The notes under the pieces were generated by a model. The model was not told the DNA's origin and did no database searches. It worked only from the letters and a program-made list of their open reading frames with translations. The translations under genes and the position numbers were made by a program. Positions 52,715-61,344 of a DNA stretch of 64,000 nt are shown one piece after another. Source of the DNA: Variovorax paradoxus (lineage in GTDB: Bacteria > Pseudomonadota > Gammaproteobacteria > Burkholderiales > Burkholderiaceae_C); the NCBI RefSeq assembly GCF_018614915.1, contig NZ_JAGGNU010000005.1:1-64000 (forward strand), read 5' to 3'. Numbering within the stretch: position 1 is the stretch's first letter; each line of letters opens with the position of its first letter.

Positions 52715-53808
52715 TCAGTCGGTCCGCGACCACCAGGCGATGGTCGCGACGGGTGCCTGCAGGTCGACCGGCTGCCCGATCGGGGGCGTCAGCAAGGGCA
52801 CATTGCCCTTGGCCGCCAGTTCGGTGATGCGCGCCAGCGGTCGTGCCAGTCGTGCAGCGCCAGGTCGAAGGTGCCGTTGTGCACCGGCAGCAGGCGCTTG
52901 CCGCGCAGGTCCAGGTGGGCCTGCAGCGTCTCTTCGGGCTGCATGTGGACGCCGGACCATTGACGGTCGTAGGCGCCGCACTCGATGAGCGTGACGTCGA
53001 AGGGCCCGTATTTCTCGCCGATCGCCTTGAAGCCGTCGAAGTAGCCGGTGTCGCCGCTGAAGAAGAGCTTGAACGCGTCGGCCTGGATGACCCACGACGC
53101 CCACAGCGTGGGGTTGTCGCTGAACAGGCTGCGCCCCGAGAAATGCTGCGCCGGCGTCGCGACGAAGCGGATGCCGTCCACCGTGGTGGATTGCCACCAG
53201 TCCAGCTGCCGGACCTTGGCCGGATCCACGCCCCACCCGACCAGCAGGTCGCCGACGCCCAGCGGCGCCAGGAAGTGATCGACGCGGCTCGCCAGCTGCA
53301 GGATCGCGGCGCGGTCCAGGTGGTCGTAGTGGTCGTGCGACAGCACCACGCCCTTGATCGGCGGCAGCCCCTCGATCGAGATCGGCGGCGGGTGAAAGCG
53401 CTTCGGCCCGGCCCACTGCACCGGCGAGGCGCGCTCCGAGAACACCGGGTCGGTCAGCCAGAAGGCCCCCTGCAGCTTCATGAGCACGGTCGAATGGCCG
53501 AGGCGCACCAAGGTCTGGTCGGGCGCCGCCAGCAGCTGCTCGCGCGTGAGGCTGGTCACCGGCAGCGGCGCGGCGGGCGAGGCCTCGGCCGGCTTGTCGA
53601 ACATGAAGCGCCAGAGCATCCTGGGCATCTCGCGCCAGCCGACGGTCTGGGGCGTCACGGGGTTGCGAAAGCCGCCGTCGCGGAACTGCGGCGAGTCGGG
53701 GTGGCGGGCGGTCCCGCAGGCGCTCAATCCGAGGGTGGTCATGAAAGCGATCAGGATGTAAGGCAGCGCGGCCGCAAGCGGCCGCGCTCGATGAACTGGC
53801 GGGGCCAA
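52715..53808 (-). pseudogene. MBL-fold metallo-hydrolase lipoprotein with a C-terminal frameshift
   Basis: UlaG/RomA-like metallo-beta-lactamase-fold hydrolase. A lipoprotein signal (LPYILIAFMTTLGLSACG) is followed by the metal motif LSHDHYDHLD near residue 158, further ligands in TPAQHFSG, FFSGDTGY and LLPVHNGTF. Near 52838-52842 the frame changes: the original frame runs to a stop at 52789 with an odd tail (RWRASPNWRPRAMCPC), while the shifted frame gives the family-like PLARITELAAKGNVPLLTPP and WWSRTD to 52715. Losing one C in the run between His-Asp and Pro explains this. All metal ligands are before the shift, so some function may remain. The start is a TTG at 53808; ATG 53742 would lose the signal. 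Confidence 0.75.
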
Positions 53809-54180
53809 TCAGAGCCTGCTGGCGCCGGCTGCAGTGCGCTGGTCCATCGGATGGCGCAGCGTCGAGATGACCTTGCTGTTCACGCGCGAGCCGGAAGACA
53901 CGTTCTGGTCCGGCGCGGCGGCGGCGCGCATCGCTTCCTGCGCCACGGCGGCACGGTCGGCGACCGCCTTGAAGGGCTCCGCGCCGCGCGAGCCGCGCAC
54001 CACGTTCTGGTTGGGCGCGGCGGCGGTGCGCGCTGCTTCCGCATCCACGTCGGCGCGGCTCAGGGCCGACACGTGGCTGTGCACGCCGCTGTAGCTTTCG
54101 GCTTGTGCGGCGACCGAGCCCAGCGCGGCGAGTGCGCTGAGGGTGGTGACGGCGAGAAACTTCAAGGAGGCTCTTTGCAT
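53809..54180 (-). CDS. Small exported protein with two similar repeat units
   Basis: A 123-residue protein with signal peptide (LKFLAVTTLSALAALGSVAA then QAES). The mature chain contains two related units: EAARTAAAPNQNVVRGSRG and EAMRAAAAPDQNVSSGSRV, about 33 residues apart. This resembles small DUF4148-like exported proteins typical of Variovorax relatives; function unknown. AAGGAGG lies just before the ATG at 54180. It ends directly upstream of the frameshifted hydrolase and may share its transcript. Confidence 0.72.
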   Translation of the reverse strand: MQRASLKFLAVTTLSALAALGSVAAQAESYSGVHSHVSALSRADVDAEAARTAAAPNQNVVRGSRGAEPFKAVADRAAVAQEAMRAAAAPDQNVSSGSRVNSKVISTLRHPMDQRTAAGASRL

Positions 54181-54479
54181 GGTGGTGAACTCCAACGGGA
54201 TGAGGGGCAGGTCTCGCACCGCATGCGGCATGCATCGCGGCTGACCCGGGGTTCACTCTAGGCAGGCAGATTGAGCCGATCGTTAGCGAAGAATTAGCCG
54301 GGCGTTAGGCGCGCCCCATCTCTCACCACGCGCGTCGGGAGGCGAATACTTTGGTAATCGTCGAGGACGAGCGCCCTGCGATCACGTCGCAGACATCGCA
54401 AATTCATCACGCAGGGGACGATTGCGGCAGCTCGCCGGCACAGGTAGCAAGCGCTTCGTTCAGTATGCTGGCAGCCTCG
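54181..54479. other. Divergent promoter region, no gene seen
   Basis: About 300 bp between the small exported protein gene and the diguanylate cyclase gene, with starts facing apart. Part is moderately AT-rich (54280-54300, TCGTTAGCGAAGAATTAG), compatible with a promoter for either gene, and GAATACTTTGGTAATCG occurs at 54343-54359. No clear inverted repeat or known operator is visible. Confidence 0.4.
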
Positions 54480-57263
54480 ATGCGCGCTCCCATTCTTCGC
54501 CTCCCTCCCCTCGGCCTGCGCGCAAGGCTGTCCCTGGGCATGGTCGCGATCGTGCTGCTGATCACGCTGAGCGTCACCACCGCCGCCCTCTACTTCGTGA
54601 AGCGCAACATGCAGGCGGCCATCGCGGACGAAGAGTTCGAACGGATCTCCGCCATCGCCGAAGCCGTGGATCAGAAGTTCCTGAGCCGGCGCATCTTGCT
54701 CAAGACGCTGGGCGACAGCGTGGAGGCGCATCGTCTTGCGGACACCGCGCTGCTGCAGGACTTCATCGCGCAGCACCAGTCGCTGAAGGACGCCTTTGCC
54801 AACGTCGCCTTCATCGACGTGAACGGCGATCTCGTGGCCGGCCTTCATGGCGCGCCGCGTGACGGCAAGATCAACATCAAGGATCGGGAGTACTTCCGGC
54901 AGACGCTCGCCACCAAGGCGGGCGTGGTGTCCCAGCCCTATCGCAATCGCCTGAACGGCATGGCGCAGGTCGCCATGACCGAACCGGTGCTCGACCCGCA
55001 CGGCGAGGTGGCCTACATCATCTCCGGCGCCATCAACCTCGGCGAGCACAACTTTCTGGGCGAGCTGGCCAGCGTCAAGTTCGGCAAGAGCGGCTACATG
55101 TTCATCACGAACACGGATGGCGTCGTCATCGACGATCCGGACAAGTCCCTGATCCTCCAGCGTGTGGAGCCCGCGGAAGGGCGCCATCCGCCCACGGCGC
55201 TTGCCATGGCCGGGTTCGAGGGCGCGATCGAAGCCGCGGATGGCACCGGCATGCAGGGGCTCTACGCCTTCAAGCGCATCCGCCAAACCAATTGGGTGCT
55301 CGGCGGCATCTACCCGCGAGACGAAGCTTTTGCCCAGCTGGAGAAGATCGAGCGCTACACCTGGGCCGGCGCCCTTCTCCTGACCGTGCTGGTGGGCGGC
55401 CTGGTCTTCGTGGTCATGCGCTCCCAGCTCGCGCCCCTGTCGCGGCTGCATGAACACATGCAGGTCTCGCGCAGCGCCTCGAACTACACGCCCATGAAGG
55501 AGCTTCCTTCCCGGGACGAGATCGGCGATCTTTCGCGCACCTTCGATTCGCTCATGCTCGATCGGCAGACGGCTCAGGAGCTGTTGCAGGCGAGCGAGAG
55601 GCTCCTGCGCGACGTGACGGACAACCTGCCGGCCGTGGTCGGCTACTTCGACCGCGACCAGCGCTGCCTTTTCGGCAACAAGGCCGGACTCGCCGTGCGC
55701 AACAAGACGCAATCCGACATCGGCACCCTGACGATGAAGGAATCGTTGCCGGCTGCCGTCTACGAACAACTCGTTCCACACGTGGCCAAGGTATTGGCCG
55801 GTACCGCGACGCGCTGCGAAGGCACCTACGAGCGCAACGGCAAGCCAGGCTTCTTCGAGTGCCATCTCGTCCCCGACACCCGCGAGGGCGGCCACACCGT
55901 CGGCTACTACGTGATGACCTTCGACATCACGCGCCAGAAAGTGGCCGAGCGGGAGCGCGCCGCCGGCGAGGCCCGCATTCGCACCATCACCGACAACCTG
56001 CCGGCCCTGGTGTCGCACGTGGACGCTTCCCTGCGCTACACCTTCGTCAACGCGCACGTGCGGTCGCTGCACGGCAACGGCGACCTGGTGGGCCGGCTCA
56101 TGGCCGACGTGCGCGGGATCGAGGACTTCGGGATGGTCGAGCCCCATGTCCATCGCGTGCTTGCCGGAGAGGCCGTGACCTTCGAGAAAACCGGCTACAG
56201 CACGCCAGGGACCAGCCAGAACTGGTACCAGTCCCACTACATCCCGGACCGCGATGCCGAAGGCGTGGTGCGCGGCTTCTATGCGATGACCTTCGACATC
56301 ACCGAGCGCAAGCGCGCCGAGATCCGCAGCGCAGAGAGCGAGCAGCGCCTGCGGGGGCTGACCGACAACGTGCCGGCGCTGCTGACCGAACTCGATCGCG
56401 ACGAGCGGGTGGTCTTCTGCAACGGCCGCTACGAGAGCTGGCTCGGCATCCCGCCGGCTTCGTTGTTGAACCGGCCGATCAGGGAGGCTGTCGGCGAGGC
56501 GCACTACGAGATGCGCAAGCCGCTGCTGGCGCGAGCATTCGCCGGCGAGGTGGTGTCCTTCGAACAGACCGCCAAGCTGCTGGTCGGCGAGCGAACCCTG
56601 CAGACCACCTACCTGCCCCAGCGCGACGCCGAGGGCGCGGTGGTCGGCTTGTACATCCTCGCGAACGACGTCAGTGACCTGAAGCAGAAGCAGATGCAGC
56701 TGGACACGCTCGCGCGCGAGGACGCGCTCACCGGCCTGCCGAACCGCCGCTCGTTCGAAGAGCACGTGCGCGAAGCCATGGCCAGGTTCCGGCGTTCCCA
56801 TGTCCCGATCTGCCTCATGTTCCTGGACATCGACTACTTCAAGTCGATCAACGATTCGCTCGGCCATGCGGCGGGCGACGCGGTGCTGAAGGAATTCGGC
56901 CGCCGGCTCAAGGAGAGCGTGCGCGAGACGGACATGGCGGCGCGCTATGCCGGCGACGAGTTCGTGATCCTGCTCGAAGGCATCACCGGCGCCCATGAGG
57001 CGCAGTTGGTGGCCGGCAAGGTGCTGGCGGCGATGCGTCCGGCCTTCATCCTCTCCAACCGCAGCCTGCAAGTGACCACCAGCATCGGGATTGCGCTCTC
57101 GGAGGAAGACGACGAGGACTTTGCCTCTCTGCTGGCTTGTGCCGACTCGGCGTTGTACACGGCCAAGAAGGACGGAAGAAACCGCTTCATGGTGGCGGCT
57201 TCCAGATCCGAACAAACCCTGCGCGGCGCTTCATGGCCGCGCCAAGAATCCGCTGTCCGGTGA
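54480..57263 (+). CDS. Diguanylate cyclase: dCache, HAMP, three PAS, GGDEF (AGDEF)
   Basis: Membrane-bound c-di-GMP synthase, about 927 residues. Order: TM1 (residues 17-40), periplasmic dCache domain (about 45-290, with EYFRQTLATKAGVVSQPYRN-like block), TM2 (about 297-318), HAMP, PAS1 (about 375-485), PAS2 (about 490-610), PAS3 (about 617-735), GGDEF (about 740-905). The catalytic motif is RYAGDEF, where Ala replaces the first Gly; AGDEF and SGDEF variants are often active. LTGLPNRRSFEE and FKSINDSLGHAAGDAVL are complete. No RxxD inhibitory site is obvious. The start may also be 54465. Its stop overlaps the EAL gene start. Confidence 0.88.
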   Translation: MRAPILRLPPLGLRARLSLGMVAIVLLITLSVTTAALYFVKRNMQAAIADEEFERISAIAEAVDQKFLSRRILLKTLGDSVEAHRLADTALLQDFIAQHQSLKDAFANVAFIDVNGDLVAGLHGAPRDGKINIKDREYFRQTLATKAGVVSQPYRNRLNGMAQVAMTEPVLDPHGEVAYIISGAINLGEHNFLGELASVKFGKSGYMFITNTDGVVIDDPDKSLILQRVEPAEGRHPPTALAMAGFEGAIEAADGTGMQGLYAFKRIRQTNWVLGGIYPRDEAFAQLEKIERYTWAGALLLTVLVGGLVFVVMRSQLAPLSRLHEHMQVSRSASNYTPMKELPSRDEIGDLSRTFDSLMLDRQTAQELLQASERLLRDVTDNLPAVVGYFDRDQRCLFGNKAGLAVRNKTQSDIGTLTMKESLPAAVYEQLVPHVAKVLAGTATRCEGTYERNGKPGFFECHLVPDTREGGHTVGYYVMTFDITRQKVAERERAAGEARIRTITDNLPALVSHVDASLRYTFVNAHVRSLHGNGDLVGRLMADVRGIEDFGMVEPHVHRVLAGEAVTFEKTGYSTPGTSQNWYQSHYIPDRDAEGVVRGFYAMTFDITERKRAEIRSAESEQRLRGLTDNVPALLTELDRDERVVFCNGRYESWLGIPPASLLNRPIREAVGEAHYEMRKPLLARAFAGEVVSFEQTAKLLVGERTLQTTYLPQRDAEGAVVGLYILANDVSDLKQKQMQLDTLAREDALTGLPNRRSFEEHVREAMARFRRSHVPICLMFLDIDYFKSINDSLGHAAGDAVLKEFGRRLKESVRETDMAARYAGDEFVILLEGITGAHEAQLVAGKVLAAMRPAFILSNRSLQVTTSIGIALSEEDDEDFASLLACADSALYTAKKDGRNRFMVAASRSEQTLRGASWPRQESAVR

Positions 57264-58000
57264 AATCCCCAAGCCTCAGCGACACCGCCTCCGTGCTCGG
57301 CCCGGAGTTCACGATCGCGTTCCAGCCGATCGTGGACCTCGAGCTGCGCGAGGTGTTCGCGCACGAGGCGCTGGTTCGAGGCCTTCGGGGCGAAGGCGCA
57401 CTCGAAGTGCTCGGCAAGGTGAGCGCGCCCCATCGATTCGCCTTTCACCAGGCGTGCCGCGTCAAATCGATCGAGATGGCGTCGATGCTCGGCATGCGAT
57501 CGAGGCTGAGCCTCAACGTCGCGCCCAATGACATCGCCGAGCCGGCGGAGTGCTTTCACACCGCCATTCGCACGGCCGAGCGGGTCCGCTTTCCCGTCGA
57601 TCACCTGATGTTCGAGCTGACCGAAGGCGAACCCGTCGCCGACCTGTCCGCGCTGGCCGCGACATTCCGTGCCTTCGATCGCTTCGGATTCACCTCGGCC
57701 ATCGACGACTTCGGCGTCGCCTATGCGGGCTTCGAACTGCTGGCCGCTTTCCAGCCGGACATCGTCAAGCTCGACATGAGCTTTGTGCGGGACATCCATC
57801 GCAGCGCCGTGCGACTCGCGATCGTGAAGGGCTTCATCGCGATATGCCAGGAGCTTCGCATCCGGGTCGTCGCCGAAGGCGTGGAAACCCCGGAAGAGGT
57901 CGACGTGTTTCGCCGGCTCGGCGTGAGCCTGTTCCAGGGCTTCCTGTTCGCACGCCCCGGCGTCGGGATGCTGCCTGCCGTTGCCTGGGACGCGGCCTGA
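57260..58000 (+). CDS. EAL-domain c-di-GMP phosphodiesterase
   Basis: Stand-alone EAL protein of about 246 residues that should hydrolyse c-di-GMP. Catalytic residues appear intact: HEALVRGL (EAL), LSLNVAPND, FELTEGEPV, SAIDDFGVAYAG, IVKLDMSFV, VAEGVETPEE and FQGFLFARP. The proposed GTG at 57260 overlaps the cyclase stop (GTGA), while ATG 57233 would extend the overlap by 27 bp. With the upstream cyclase it forms an opposing synthesis/degradation pair from one transcript. Convergent with the OmpA gene, 17 bp apart. Confidence 0.87.
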   Translation: MKSPSLSDTASVLGPEFTIAFQPIVDLELREVFAHEALVRGLRGEGALEVLGKVSAPHRFAFHQACRVKSIEMASMLGMRSRLSLNVAPNDIAEPAECFHTAIRTAERVRFPVDHLMFELTEGEPVADLSALAATFRAFDRFGFTSAIDDFGVAYAGFELLAAFQPDIVKLDMSFVRDIHRSAVRLAIVKGFIAICQELRIRVVAEGVETPEEVDVFRRLGVSLFQGFLFARPGVGMLPAVAWDAA

Positions 58001-58017
58001 TCGAGGCTCGCTTCCCC

Positions 58018-59229
58018 TCACCCACATCCCACGATCCTGAACTCCACCCGCCGATCGAGCGCATCGATCGCGTCGTCGGTGCCGCTGCCGATGAGGTTCT
58101 CGCGGAAGCCCTTGCCGCTGGGCGTGGTGCGATCGCCGAGCGCGGTCGATTCACCGACCAGCCGCTGGCGGATGTAGCGCGCCCGCTGCATCGACAAGGT
58201 GTCGTTGAAGGCGACCGAGCCGGTGCGGCTGGTGTGGCCGACGATGTCCATGCAGACCTTGGCGTCGGCGCTTGCCCTGGCGATCTCGCGCAGCCACATG
58301 GCGTAGGGGCTGCTGATCTTGGCGTCCGACCAGAACACCGTGCCGCCCGGATTGAACAGAAACTTCACCCCGAGCTGCCGGTTGCCAATGCCGTAGGCGA
58401 CGATCTTGCCGAAGGCCTGCTCGGCCTCTGCCGCACGACCCAGCTTCGCGGAGCTCAGGTAGATGCCGTTGAGCACGCGCAGCTGTTCGCCGTTGGAGCT
58501 TGCGCCGGCAGCGCTGTACTGCATCAGCGCCTCCTCGTAGCGCTGGGCGTTGTAATGCGCGGTGGCCTCCCTGATCAGCGGCGCCACTGCGAGGCGCTCC
58601 ATGTAGTAGGGATCGGCGCGCTGGCCGGGCGGCGTGGCGGTGGTGCGCACGTAGCTCTCGACGACCAAGTCCTTGGTGGGCACGGGCGTGTCCCGGTCGT
58701 AGGGCAGCGGCGTATGGTCCAGGCCGTCGTCGCGCGCCACCGCAGAGGACTGGGCGGCCACGATGCCGGTGGCGAGCTCGGTCAGCGCGAGATCGATGCG
58801 CAAGGGGCTGCGCGCCTCGCTGACCGTCAGCCGCGTCATCGTGCCGGTGAGCAGGTAGCGCGCCTTGGCCAGGTTCGCGCTCTGGAAGGGCAGGATCTCG
58901 ATCGCGTCGTACTTCGAGCCCAGGCGCTCGCTGACCCGCTCCTGCAGCAGCTGCGTGGCCACGGTCTGCTGGGCGCTGCCGGCGTCGATCATCGGGTCGA
59001 GCACCACGCCGCGCTTGGCGCCCATCCTGGCGATGAAGGCCGGCTGTTTCTGCGTCTGCATGACCAGGCCGTCGGTGGCCTGCGCGACGGCTTGTTCGAA
59101 GGGCAGTTCGCCCTTGGCCGGACTGGCCGGCGGCGCGGCGCAACCGGCCAGCCCCCACGCGAGCAGCATGGCGGCGGACCCGCACAGGGCGGGCAGCCAG
59201 CGAGCGAAGCTTGTCGTCGTCATTCGCAT
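58018..59229 (-). CDS. OmpA family lipoprotein with TPR-like region
   Basis: Cell-envelope lipoprotein of 403 residues. The lipobox LAGC follows a long hydrophobic signal. The middle part includes a TPR-like pair (HYNAQRYEEALMQYSAAG, then SSAKLGRAAEAEQAFGKIV). The C-terminal OmpA/MotB peptidoglycan-binding domain shows VCMDIVGHTSRTGSVAFND and LSMQRARYIRQRLVGES, ending DRRVEFRIVGCG. The start at 59229 lies inside the 3' end of the kinase gene (10-bp overlap), so kinase and lipoprotein are coupled; ATG 59223 is an alternative. It may be a partner or substrate of the kinase. Confidence 0.87.
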   Translation of the reverse strand: MRMTTTSFARWLPALCGSAAMLLAWGLAGCAAPPASPAKGELPFEQAVAQATDGLVMQTQKQPAFIARMGAKRGVVLDPMIDAGSAQQTVATQLLQERVSERLGSKYDAIEILPFQSANLAKARYLLTGTMTRLTVSEARSPLRIDLALTELATGIVAAQSSAVARDDGLDHTPLPYDRDTPVPTKDLVVESYVRTTATPPGQRADPYYMERLAVAPLIREATAHYNAQRYEEALMQYSAAGASSNGEQLRVLNGIYLSSAKLGRAAEAEQAFGKIVAYGIGNRQLGVKFLFNPGGTVFWSDAKISSPYAMWLREIARASADAKVCMDIVGHTSRTGSVAFNDTLSMQRARYIRQRLVGESTALGDRTTPSGKGFRENLIGSGTDDAIDALDRRVEFRIVGCG

Positions 59230-60767
59230 CCCCTTCTCAGCAAGGCAAGCTCGCCGGACGACAGCGGTCCGAGCGAAGCCCGTTGAAGAATCTCGGTGCA
59301 CGGGGTGTGCTCCGGCGCCGCTTCGCTCCGGGCCACCACGCGCGCGACCGGCCGCTCCGGTGCTTCGACCGCCGGTGCTTCGCTCGGCGGTGCTTCGCTC
59401 GCCTGCCTGCGCGCCGCGCGCCGCTGCGCCCGTGCCGACGGCTCGGCGGGCGCCCGCGACGCCGTCTTCGGCGACGGCGGGACGGCAAGCAACCGAGGCG
59501 CCGGCTCGGGCGCGCTGGACGGCAGTTCCAGTGCGCCGAGCGGGCCTGGCGGCAAGAGGGCGAGCGCGCGCAGCGGCGGCCCAGGCGCGACCGGCGCCAC
59601 CGCTGTCGCGGGTGTCGCCAATACGGGGCTCGCCGGCAGCGCCGCGAGCGAGGCCTGCGGCGCCGCCCGCAGCGGATCGCCGAAGCGGTGGTAGCCGGCC
59701 GCGGCCAGGCCGATCAGCAGCACCGTTGCCGCCAGCGCCGAAGCCGTGCTGCTGCGGCCGCGTCGCTTCGACGGACTTGGCGCGGCATGCGCAGGCTGCG
59801 TTCTTCCGCCGTTCAGCTGGGTCCAGAACTCGGCCACGCTCTGCGGCCGGTTGTGCGGGTGCAGCGCCATCGCGGCGTCGACGGCAGCCAGGAAGGGCAC
59901 GCTGTAGCGCCCGCGCGCGAGTTCGGACAGCGGCTGCAGCGGGGCGCCCATCAGGCGCTCGATCGAGGGGACCGGCGCCCGGCCGGCGACGGCCATGTAC
60001 ACCACGCTGGCCAGCGCGTACAGATCGGTCCATGCGCCCTGCTTCATCGCGGCGCCTTCGCCGCACTGCTCGATCGGCGCGAAACCGGGCTTGAACACCA
60101 CCGTCGGCGACGGTCCCATGCCGTCGATCACGCGCCGCGCCGCGCCGAAATCCAGCAGCACCGGACCGCTGTCGGTGAGCAGGATGTTGTCGGGCGCGAT
60201 GTCGCGGTGAAAGCAGCTCAGCGCATGCATGGTGGCAAGCGCATCCACCAGCGGGCGCAGCCAGTCGATGAGCTCGGCCTCCTCGGGCGGGCGGCCGAGC
60301 TCGGCCAGCGCGCGCGCGAGCGTCGGCCCCGTGTAGTACGGCATCGCCATGTAGGCCGTGCCGTTGTCTTCCCAGAAGTGCAGCACCCTGACCAGGGCCG
60401 GGTGATCGAAGCGCGCCAGAATTCGCGCCTCGTTGACGAAACTGCGCAGGCCGACGCGGAAGCTCTCGCCGTGGCGCTCTGACTTGAGCACCACGCCGGG
60501 CGAGACGCTGGCGCGCGAAGCCAGCACGGCGGGCAGGTATTCCTTGATCGCGACATGCCGCTCCTGCACGTGGTCCCAGGCCAGGTAGACGATGCCGAAG
60601 CCGCCCTCGCCGATCGGCCCGACGATCTCGTAGTCGAGCAGCCGTGTGCCCTCGGCCAGGGTGTGCGCGCTGTCCCGGGCAGGGGCGTCCCAAGCCGGCG
60701 GCGGCCTTTCGAGTGCGCCGACGCCGGTCACCGGGCCGGGCACGGTGCGCATGTCGAGTGTGATCAC
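59220..60767 (-). CDS. Transmembrane Ser/Thr protein kinase (Hanks type)
   Basis: PknB/PpkA-like membrane kinase of about 515 residues. The kinase domain spans about 45-315: Gly loop IGEGGFGIVYLAWD, ATP Lys in VAIKEYLPA, catalytic loop FHRDIAPDNILL (HRD with unusual IAPDN), DFG in LLDFGAARRV and PGFAPIEQC. A single TM helix (ALAATVLLIGLAAAGY, near residue 355) leads to a Pro/Ala/Arg-rich external region of about 150 residues ending with CTEILQ and RRGCE. GTG 60767 has AGGGG with good spacing; ATG 60752 and ATG 60821 are alternatives. Upstream on the same strand is a TerB-like gene. Confidence 0.87.
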   Translation of the reverse strand: MITLDMRTVPGPVTGVGALERPPPAWDAPARDSAHTLAEGTRLLDYEIVGPIGEGGFGIVYLAWDHVQERHVAIKEYLPAVLASRASVSPGVVLKSERHGESFRVGLRSFVNEARILARFDHPALVRVLHFWEDNGTAYMAMPYYTGPTLARALAELGRPPEEAELIDWLRPLVDALATMHALSCFHRDIAPDNILLTDSGPVLLDFGAARRVIDGMGPSPTVVFKPGFAPIEQCGEGAAMKQGAWTDLYALASVVYMAVAGRAPVPSIERLMGAPLQPLSELARGRYSVPFLAAVDAAMALHPHNRPQSVAEFWTQLNGGRTQPAHAAPSPSKRRGRSSTASALAATVLLIGLAAAGYHRFGDPLRAAPQASLAALPASPVLATPATAVAPVAPGPPLRALALLPPGPLGALELPSSAPEPAPRLLAVPPSPKTASRAPAEPSARAQRRAARRQASEAPPSEAPAVEAPERPVARVVARSEAAPEHTPCTEILQRASLGPLSSGELALLRRGCE

Positions 60768-60864
60768 GTCAGATCCCCTGTCCAGGGAATCGACTCTACT
60801 GCGCACCGAGTACGAAAGCATTCACCGGAAGCACTAGCCGAAAGGAGGCTCCGGGTGGATCCGC

Positions 60865-61332
60865 TCAGTCTTCGCCGCTCGCCTGCTGCGCCCTCATCTT
60901 GGCGTGCACGTAGGCGCCATGCGGGATGTAGAGCAGGTCGGCGACCTTGCGCATCAGATGGTTCTCATGCGCGCCCAGGGTGCCGTCGGCATAGGCGACA
61001 CGCCACATGTGCTCGATCATGCGCAGCTTCTGCGGCATGTCGAAGGCTTCGTTGATTCTCGATGTGAAGCTGAAAAAGTCGGTCGCGTGCGTTGCGGTCT
61101 GCTCGGCCAGTTCGAGCAGGCGCTCGACCTCGTCCTCGGCCAGGGTGAACTTGTCGCGCAGCGCGGCGGTGACCGCCCGGCGCTCGGCCGCCCCGAGCTC
61201 GGGGTCGGCGCGCATCACCTCCACCAGCAGCACGGCCGTGGCCAGCTGCAGCAGATGCTGGCTGCTCTGCGCCGAGTCGGCGGCCTCCGGCGGCCGGATC
61301 GCATCGAAAAGGTCCTTGAGCGTCTTGAGCAT
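60865..61332 (-). CDS. TerB-like tellurite resistance family protein
   Basis: A 155-residue all-helical protein of the TerB/COG4103 group. The two characteristic acidic metal-binding turns are MRADPELGAAERRAV near residue 40 and AYADGTLGAHENHLM near 113. TerB domains act at the inner membrane face in stress or phage-related ter systems; stand-alone ones are mostly uncharacterised. It lies 12 bp after the sensor kinase gene and 97 bp before the Ser/Thr kinase, all on the same strand. Confidence 0.85.
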   Translation of the reverse strand: MLKTLKDLFDAIRPPEAADSAQSSQHLLQLATAVLLVEVMRADPELGAAERRAVTAALRDKFTLAEDEVERLLELAEQTATHATDFFSFTSRINEAFDMPQKLRMIEHMWRVAYADGTLGAHENHLMRKVADLLYIPHGAYVHAKMRAQQASGED

Positions 61333-61344
61333 GGCGAAGGAAGA

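Noticed and set aside
54294..57215. 973-codon minus-strand open frame opposite the diguanylate cyclase
   Set aside because: It has no recognisable domain and is the mirror of a gene with complete dCache, PAS and GGDEF motifs.
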